Origin: Bidens hawaiensis
Lineage: Eukaryota > Streptophyta > Magnoliopsida > Asterales > Asteraceae
Assembly: GCA_021521415.1 (NCBI GenBank)
Contig: JAIQDT010009136.1
Location: 24,911 to 88,910 of the forward strand
DNA: 64,000 bases
Reading direction: 5' to 3'
Of this stretch, positions 56,711 to 64,000 are shown one piece after another. Made by a program: the position numbers and the translations under genes. The notes beneath the pieces are model-generated. The model searched no databases. It had not been told where the DNA came from and worked only from the letters and a program-made list of their open reading frames with translations. Every line of letters starts with the position of its first letter. Within the stretch, counting starts at the first letter, position 1.

Positions 56711-58936
56711 CGCTTAGTTTGTGTTTAGAAAGTTATAAAATTTTATTACTGTTATAAAATAGTATCATACAGTTGTTTGGATTATTTAAATTGTAGTAAT
56801 AAAGTGTTATAAAATTTGATTATTTATATGAAAAAGTATCATACTGTTTGTTGGTTTTATCAAAAAAGGTACTTAATAAAAAGATAAAGTTTGATTACTA
56901 TAAAAAATATTTTGTAAATAACGTGGTTTGGTTTTATTAAAAAAAAACTTTCGATTGTTTTTTTCCCTTTAACGGAAAAAAGTTATAAAATGTACTTATT
57001 ATTATTTTTTTTAAAAAGCATATAACTCATATTGTGTTGTATATAGCATGTATATTAGACATCACTTACGTCACACAACATAACCTATATTGTTCGGTAC
57101 CACTCATATTATATGTTGTTAGTGTGGAAATTTTGTTTGTGGTGTTTTGCGTCCGGCTGTGAAGAGATACAAGGCTCGGCCGTTGTCTATGGTTTATTCT
57201 TGACAGTTTTTATAATAAAAGATAACTTAAGTCCATTTTTTATAACTATAAATACAGCTCCAATTAATAAGAGGTCTTTTTTTAAATTGAAGTAACTTAA
57301 TCCAAATTGTTTCATAACATATACGCGTATTCATAATTCAAAGTCTGAATTAACTTAAGCCACAAGAGGATTTTGGATAATTGATTGGTAACCGAGAAGT
57401 TAGAAAACTGGGTACATAGGCTGGGTGATCGAACTTGAAGTATGATCATTATATGTTTAGTCAGTGGAAAAGTTAACGTACAAATTAAATTAATGTGCTA
57501 ACCATGTATATATAATTACACTACTTGATTCTCACAGTTAACAAGCTAATTTAACTTGTATTTGATCCAAACCCGTTTACTTATTATTACTATAACTTGA
57601 TTTTGTTTAATGTTATCACATCTATCATCAATTTAAAAATATATATAACGGTCATGATTTGTACTTGTATTGGACATTCAAAACTCAAGATATAATTTGG
57701 TGTACCATTATCACCTGCAATATTTTCTGTAGTGTTTAGGCTACAACTACCTTTGCTAGGAGACAAAGTGTTGGTTGTTCTACCAAATTTTTATTTGTAT
57801 TGTATGTTGATGTGTACCAAACTTTTATTTGTAATCTTTCTCTTCATCCATTTTTAGATCCGAGGTCAACACTCCGTTCAGTTAACACTCTCTTATATTT
57901 TTTGTTTCATACATATATTATTTGTAAAAACAATCTTATAATATCCTCATATTTATTTTTTTAAAGTCATGCCAACATATTGTTGGTACGTTAGTGTATA
58001 CATATATTTAATTATAAAGAAGTTATTTCACGTACGCAACGTTATTCTTAACTTGTTTTACTTATTATTTGTTAACTATATGTATTTTATATAGTTAACA
58101 TCTATTATTTGTGCATATTTTTTTATTTTACATTTTAATCTCAAATTGGTATTAAAATAAAACAAATTAAAACAATCAAATAAAGAGAAAAACATTTTTT
58201 TTCTTTTTTCTCTTTCAAAGGTGACGGGGGTTAAGAAAGCAATCGGAGGATTATGGCGATTGATGATTTGGTTCACAAGTTTTGTTAGGAATGTAAATGT
58301 GTTAATTGATTTAGAACTCCGTACATTTGATTAACAAAATAATAATTTTTTATATGTAAATTTGTATAGAAGTTCGAACTTGATAGTGTGATAGAAATAA
58401 GACAGTGGTATGAATAATGGCTAGTGGCAACAGTTGGGTGCGGCAGATGAACAACACCAAAGACGGGTTGTGGAACAACAACCGTGCAGTTGTCATCATA
58501 TCGTCTTTTCATTAACTTAACGAGAAATGGATAATTGTTATAAATCTTTTTACTGAATGTTATAAATGATAATTTTCTTAAAGAACTATTTTTCATAAAA
58601 GATATTTTTAATTAACATATATTATTTTATCTAGACGTCTATATTTTCAATGTTAGGAGGTGTCTTAAAATGACTAACTTCAAAAACAATGTTTTAGATC
58701 AATTTTTTTTAATAAACGTGTAAATAATTAAATAAAGCAAATTAATTCGAAACAACTAGTTTATAATTTCTAATTTGTTTTCTTTTAAGGAATGTTGTAT
58801 AGAACTAAATGTGGGGTTCACATGATTTGTAATAACAATACTTTTTATGTTTAGTTTGTTACAGTTTGATGTAAAAGAAGACTTGTAATAAAGGCTGTCG
58901 ATAATTTTCCCCCTTTTTAATATTATCAACTAAAAC
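56711..58936. other. Intergenic, nothing recognised
   Basis: More than 2 kb of AT-rich DNA. 56720-56960 has loose repeats of GTTATAAAATTT(T/G)ATTA. No gene, RNA or defined element. Confidence 0.5.
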
Positions 58937-59135
58937 TAGGGATCAACTTGATACCGATGGTTACCGATCTCGAATTTCTAAAAAACTTACTGGTATCGAA
59001 AATGCTTCCCAGTATCGTAGGCAAAAGTTCAGTAAATACTGGTATCGATCTCAATTTTCTAAAAGAACTTTGATAATGGTATCATGGTAACAGTTACGAA
59101 ATACTCGTTTCGATACCAGTACTCACTCATCCCTA
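58937..59135. mobile_element. hAT-like MITE
   Basis: 199 bp bounded by TAGGGATCAAC and ACTCATCCCTA-type ends, with internal GGTATCGA/TCGATACC inverted words. The flanks ACTAAAAC and GGTAAAAC match at six of eight bases, a plausible aged target duplication. Confidence 0.55.
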
Positions 59136-59901
59136 GGTAAAACATGTTTGTTGCACTTCCTTTTCTCCCACATCTTTCCTAACCATCTTTTCTAGCATGT
59201 TATCTTCCTTCAATCACTCTCAAGTCTCAACGAACGTATGACATCACATTAGAAAAAACAAAACTAATAATACAAATATTGTAGACTTAAAACATATATC
59301 AATCTATCTAATTGAGTATACGCTATGAGTTATAATCACTAACATTGCCTTCGTATTCTTCTAGAATGCACGTTCTTCACTCAGGGTCATCTCTGAGAAT
59401 GGTTACAAATTTTGGGCCGAAGACAAGAAAAAATTTGGGCCTTAAGTAACAAGATTTTTGTATTACGTTTAAATAATTAAACTTTTAAATGGGCTTATTG
59501 AGAAATGATTTGGGTTGTGCAAAATTTTTTGGTATAAAAGTGGGCTTGAATGAATTGTGTAATTGGGTCTTAACATTAAGAATATATATTTTATAATATA
59601 GATATATAAATTCTTTCTGAAAATTTCCAGTTACAGGGGTGATCGGTAGACGTTCTATAAAGTCTTATAAAGCATTGCGTCTTAGATGAAATGCCAACAC
59701 TTAGTAATGCATATCTGTGGTTTAAAAGTAGCTAACAATATAACATGACACCATTATAACAAATAAAATAGTATAACATGATGCCAAGAAAAGATGACAA
59801 TCGTGTAATATGAACATAGCAATGCCTCGAGAATATGATGCAAAACTTAAAATTAGCTAACGATATAACATGACATTACTATTAATGCTATTATCGTTGT
59901 C

Positions 59902-59954
<53 letters not shown>

Positions 59955-60439
59955 CTTAGGTTAGATAATTTCATCCAAATCACTACCATGGTACAAAATT
60001 AAAGGAAAATAAAAAAAAGTAACCTAACCATCACATGCATAGAAAAGAATGTAGTCAAATTTGTGATAGGTACCCTTTTTGGGTATTAGAAATTTGGAGA
60101 CAATATATAACTTAGGAGCAATTTTCTCATATTTCATTTTCAAATCAATTACTTTTTTTAAGGCAATGCCCCACGTTGTGAAGCTTCATAGAAACGTGGA
60201 AATGGCAAGCAAGACACATACCCATTACAAAATCGAGGAAAACAAATCGAAGAACTCAAAACTTAAACTAATAAACACTCATCTTGTTAAAATTCGGTTC
60301 ATTGGTACAATTCAACATAAAAAGAACAAAGGAACCAATCCGACATAGGAACATCGATTATTTTAAAATATTAAAATCTATTAAATTTTTATATAATTTA
60401 TTACCCTAAATATTTAGGAGTATTGGATTTAAATACCCT
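59136..60439. other. Intergenic with (ATT)n microsatellite
   Basis: No gene. An (ATT)n tract of about 17 units lies at 59903-59954. The frame at 60079-60348 has no family features. Confidence 0.5.
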
Positions 60440-62045
60440 CAACTTTCATTTTTTTGTCCCAACTAACGATATGTTTACCATCATTCTCAACTTTCACTTT
60501 ATTTTCTTCTATCACTCTTAAATTAACGGGAGGGACATTAACTCTGTTAGTTTTCTTGCTGATGTGCATTTTCTAAGGGGTTTTCTAGAGACACCACCCA
60601 ATTTAGCTAAAACACCCATCAATACGTATAGTATATGGTTATACGGGTATATGTTCCCCCATATATGCCCCGTATAGCCCTACACGGGGCAAGACGTATA
60701 GGGGGGTGTGAGGTATCCTTAGTAGGACCCAATGATGAGACATGTTTATGTGACATTTATTTTTTAAATTGTGGGTCTATACCATTAGTTCATATTTTCC
60801 CCCATAAAACCCTTACCCATAACCACCGCCCGCCCACCCACCTCCACCTCAACAGATCGAACCCAGCATCGTCGCACCACCATCTGCCACCACCGACCAC
60901 CACACTTACTGTCGATGCCACCCTGTTGCATGTTAAAATTGACTAATTCCATCTTCCCAAATTAATCAAACCAATTATCATAAATTAGAGCAAAATTCAT
61001 GTCAAGCTTAATATATGAAATGGAAAGCATGGAACAAGCATGATTAAGTAACTAATGTCAAATTAAACACAGATTTTGTGGCCAAATTGTGCAAATGCGG
61101 AATTCTAAGAGAGGTGTTTTCGACATATGGGACATAGGGGTGGCCATCTTGACCCATGGGTTGAATGAGTTGTATCAAAATGTATAAGATGGGTCAGAAT
61201 GTGTCAAACTAAAAAAAGAAAATGATTGAAACGGGTCAAAACGGGTTGACATTTCTCGGGTTTTTTTAATGGAACGAGAAAAACGAAGGAAACTTTTTGA
61301 TATTTTTACTTTTTTAAGTTTTTGATTTATATTTCGAGTTATAATTTTTTACTTATTAATTTTTGAATTTTTTGGTGAGGGGTTTGAAATGGGTTGAGAT
61401 TTCAAAACCCATTTCAAAACCTCTCATCAAAAAATTCAACAAAAATAATTAAAAAATTATAACTCGAAATATAAATCAAAAACTTAAAAAGCAAAAATAT
61501 CAAAAAATTTCCTTCGTTTTTCTCGTTCCATTAAAAAAACCTCGAGAAATGTCAACCCGTTTTGACCCATTTCAATCATTTTCTTTTTTTAGTTTGACCC
61601 ATTCTGTCCAATCTTATACATTTTGATACAACTCATTCAACTCATGGGTCAAGATTGTCACCCTTAATGGGACGTGATATTTCCCAGTCGCGTCGAACTG
61701 AGAAGCAAGCCACGATTTCGCTTCATCAACTCCACACGCGTAAAAAGATCCGCTGATGGTTCTTGGCAATTCGTGAACATGTGGTGGATAATTGGTGGAG
61801 GTGACTAGGTGGGTGGTGGTGTTGGTTTTGTATGTATCTTAGGGTTTTATGGAGAAGCAAGATGAAGGCGGTGATGTGTGAGTGTGACCCATAGGTTTAA
61901 AAAAAATGCTACACCATTAAAAAATGTTACCTCAGTAAGAAAAAATAACGGAGTTAGTTTTCAATTATTTTGGAGTGCCATAATAAAAAAAGGGAAAAAC
62001 TGAAGTGATGGTAAATATTCCGTTAGTTAGATGTGCTCTTAACCA
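60440..62045. mobile_element. Large degenerate foldback element
   Basis: The left 60440-60590 segment (ACTAACGATATGTTTACCATCA and onward to GATGTGCATTTT) aligns with the inverted right 61900-62045 segment. Together they bound 1.6 kb that contains a GC-rich block (60640-60930) and the nested palindromic MITE. No transposase. Confidence 0.5.
61135..61666. mobile_element. Palindromic hAT MITE, about 260-bp arms
   Basis: 532 bp with ends TAGGGGTG and CACCCTTA and an 8-bp target duplication ATGGGACA/ATGGGACG (61127-61134, 61667-61674). The two halves are near-perfect inverted copies, so nearly the whole element is one hairpin. It contains GACCCGTTT/AAACGGGTC and a poly-T-rich centre. Confidence 0.88.
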
Positions 62046-63167
62046 ACAAGCAAAAGTTAAAACATCTATAATTGGAGTAAATGATTTTAATCACTTTGTC
62101 CGCTTAAAGGAATAAAAAGCCATCAAAGATGACTTTCCTTGTGCCATTTACAATTTCGTGTGGCAATTTAAGTCAACACTCGTATAGTCATGTTATCTAA
62201 GTTTTCCAATGCCATTAACTATAATGCAGCTTGGTGATTTTCAAAAGAGAAATGATGGTAGGGCATAAATAGGTTGAATTATTTTTGTGTTTATTATAGA
62301 AATCATCAACAAACTTTAAATTTCTATAACATCCACTCGGATTTCTATCATGATCTTGTGATTTTTTTGATGATGACATATACAGAATAGTTATGATGTA
62401 GCGATATATCATGGTTCTCTTAGTTAAAAAAAAAAAAAAAAAAGAAAAAAGAAAGTTCAATTAAAAAAAGAAAACGGTAGGGCTTAATGCATCGCTTCTT
62501 ACTTGTCATATCCCACCGCATTAAAAATCAAGGGTTTTTGGGTTTTAATCATCTGAACTTTGAGTTATTGGTCGGCTAACTAAATAAATGTTTTTTTGAC
62601 AGTCGCATTTTTCAACCTATTTTCCTCCGACAATCTTATACTAACAAAATAAAAGTTAACGAGTGATTAATCCCGGCCATTGCCAATGGATAAAAGTTGG
62701 GATTTTTAAAATTTAATAACCTGTGACTAACAAGCATTGAAGTAAGTAATGAAACCATGAAGTATTGATTTTAATCATTATCGTCTATTTAAATTTTAAT
62801 CACACTCATTTTTTATTCCAACCGCTAAGTATTTGTCTGCATGTCAATTCTTTTATGTATTAGTAGAAATAGGTGCACGCATCTGTTAAATAATTAAACC
62901 ATATAAAAGAAAACGTACACCCCAATAAAGAAATGTGTCACAACTATCCGAGTACTTCTTTCTGTTTTTCTAATGAATAAAATGTTTTACACTAATATTT
63001 TGTAAATAAACTATTTGTTTTGCTAATCAAGGATCTTTAACATAATATAATTGATGTGATACAATAACTATAATAAATGAAATTACTTTTAATATAATAG
63101 AAATAAACATGTTACTATTGTTTTCAACTTGTCATGAAATGGAAATAGCTATGATTTAACTTACTAA
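62046..63167. other. Intergenic, nothing recognised
   Basis: AT-rich. An A tract of about 18 bases lies near 62426. The frame at 62215-62460 (minus) has no family features. Confidence 0.5.
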
Positions 63168-63726
63168 TCTAAGTATACTAATAAAGAAAATAATGAAGAT
63201 GATGTGGTAATCCTACATTCATTTTTGGTCTAATCTTTCTTCTCATTCATTTGACTTATCCATGGGTTATGGAGCAAAACCATATTGACAAATATGTTAT
63301 AATTTCCTTTCTAATTCTCTAATCTCTCATTTAATTCTACCTAACAATCCATGGGTCATTGGTCAAGATAATTTTGGCAAATCAGTTATAATTTCATTTC
63401 TAATTATCTAATTTCTCATCTTATTTATTCTAACAATCCATAGGTCATGGGACAAAACAATTTTGATAAATGAGTTATAATTTTCATTCTAATTTTCTAA
63501 TCTTTCATCTCATTCATCATAGTTATCCACAGGTAATTGGTCAAAACAATTTATGCAAGTATTGTATATATAAAATCGATTTTGTAAATTTGAGATTCTA
63601 GACTTTTTATTGTTTGTATTATATATTTTATTTTTACCTTTAATTTTGTTCATTTCTTTCAAATAATGGATCTTTTTATTTTTATTATTTGACAAATCCC
63701 GTGTAATACACGGGTTCAAAAGCTAG
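63168..63726 (+). mobile_element. Short non-autonomous Helitron with minisatellite
   Basis: Begins TCTAAGTATACTAATAAAG after A at 63167. Ends with the hairpin CCCGTGTAATACACGGG (63698-63714), eight bases, and CTAG before T at 63727. Both ends and the A/T insertion context fit a Helitron. The interior holds about 3.5 diverged units of about 97 bp (63220-63560) with ATCCA(T/C)(G/A)GGTCAT and TTATAATTT(C/T) words. Confidence 0.75.
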
Positions 63727-64000
63727 TAATTTAATAAATAAATAGAATAAGCTAAATTGCATTCTATAAAAAAAACTTAATTATATTTTTATATTAACAG
63801 CATACATGAACAGGAGAATGATTGAAAGAACATCTAAATGCTAAATTTTTGTGAAGAACTGAAACTCAAATCCTAATAGATATTAGATCCCTCTTTGGGG
63901 TGCATTCAACGCGCTCTAAATGGGTGTAAAAATCTCGACTAGGTGTCGACTAATCATCGATTAATCCTGATTAATTCTGATTAATCGTTGGTCTACGTCC
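63727..64000. other. Intergenic, nothing recognised
   Basis: The last bases contain repeated GATTAATC words (63950-63985). No gene. Confidence 0.4.

Noticed and set aside
60635..60946. 103-codon frame rich in Pro, His and Thr
   Set aside because: Low-complexity CCACC-type sequence inside a foldback element, no homology that I recognise.

Overview
The window is nuclear DNA of a flowering plant, almost certainly a eudicot. It holds spliced plant genes (pectinesterase, TRM13, a J-domain membrane protein), a plant-type tRNA-Phe(GAA), AT-rich intergenic DNA and dense layers of plant transposons: SIRE-like Ty1/copia, Tat-like Ty3/gypsy, an RTE-type LINE, LINE fragments, Helitrons, hAT remnants and MITEs. 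The retroelement families look like those common in Asteraceae, but that family assignment is an impression and not proven by the sequence.

Layout. 1-1179: 5' part of a pectinesterase gene on the minus strand, cut by the window edge. 1446-13856: a 12.4 kb Ty1/copia element with 5-bp target duplication ATTAA, broken gag and pol, and a long accessory reading frame between pol and the 3' LTR. 13945-about 21203: three Helitron-like elements head to tail, one with an internal 620-bp tandem duplication. 21.7-26.4 kb: dispersed repeat, a SINE-like block, an MHK-type protein kinase copy with one stop and one frameshift, and a 5'-truncated LINE. 27.2-28.6 kb: decayed hAT transposase. 29251-41084: the nine-exon TRM13 tRNA methyltransferase gene, split inside exon 3 by a very young 9.06 kb Tat-like element (29763-38817). 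That element carries gag and a five-exon antisense gene but no pol. 41323-41395: tRNA-Phe. About 43068-46374: an RTE LINE with one uninterrupted 982-codon frame. 47554-48752: a five-exon J-domain membrane protein gene. 49-64 kb: gene-poor DNA with MITEs, foldback elements, minisatellites, a LINE fragment and a short Helitron.

How the parts interact. The most informative locus is TRM13. Exon joins are in phase throughout and removing the insertion leaves a continuous 413-codon frame, so the gene was intact until a recent hit. The insertion leaves a short zinc-finger-only frame on the left. On the right, the 3' LTR offers a TATA box, and the target-site duplication supplies an in-frame ATG at the head of the complete methyltransferase domain. 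The inserted element is itself unusual: on the opposite strand it carries its own TATA box and a perfectly phased five-exon gene of 915 codons. The copia element shows another layered design. A short inverted motif (GGCGAAGTT/AACTTCGCC) is clustered just upstream of a TATA-like site both in the LTR and in front of the accessory ORF. This suggests a second, internal transcription unit.
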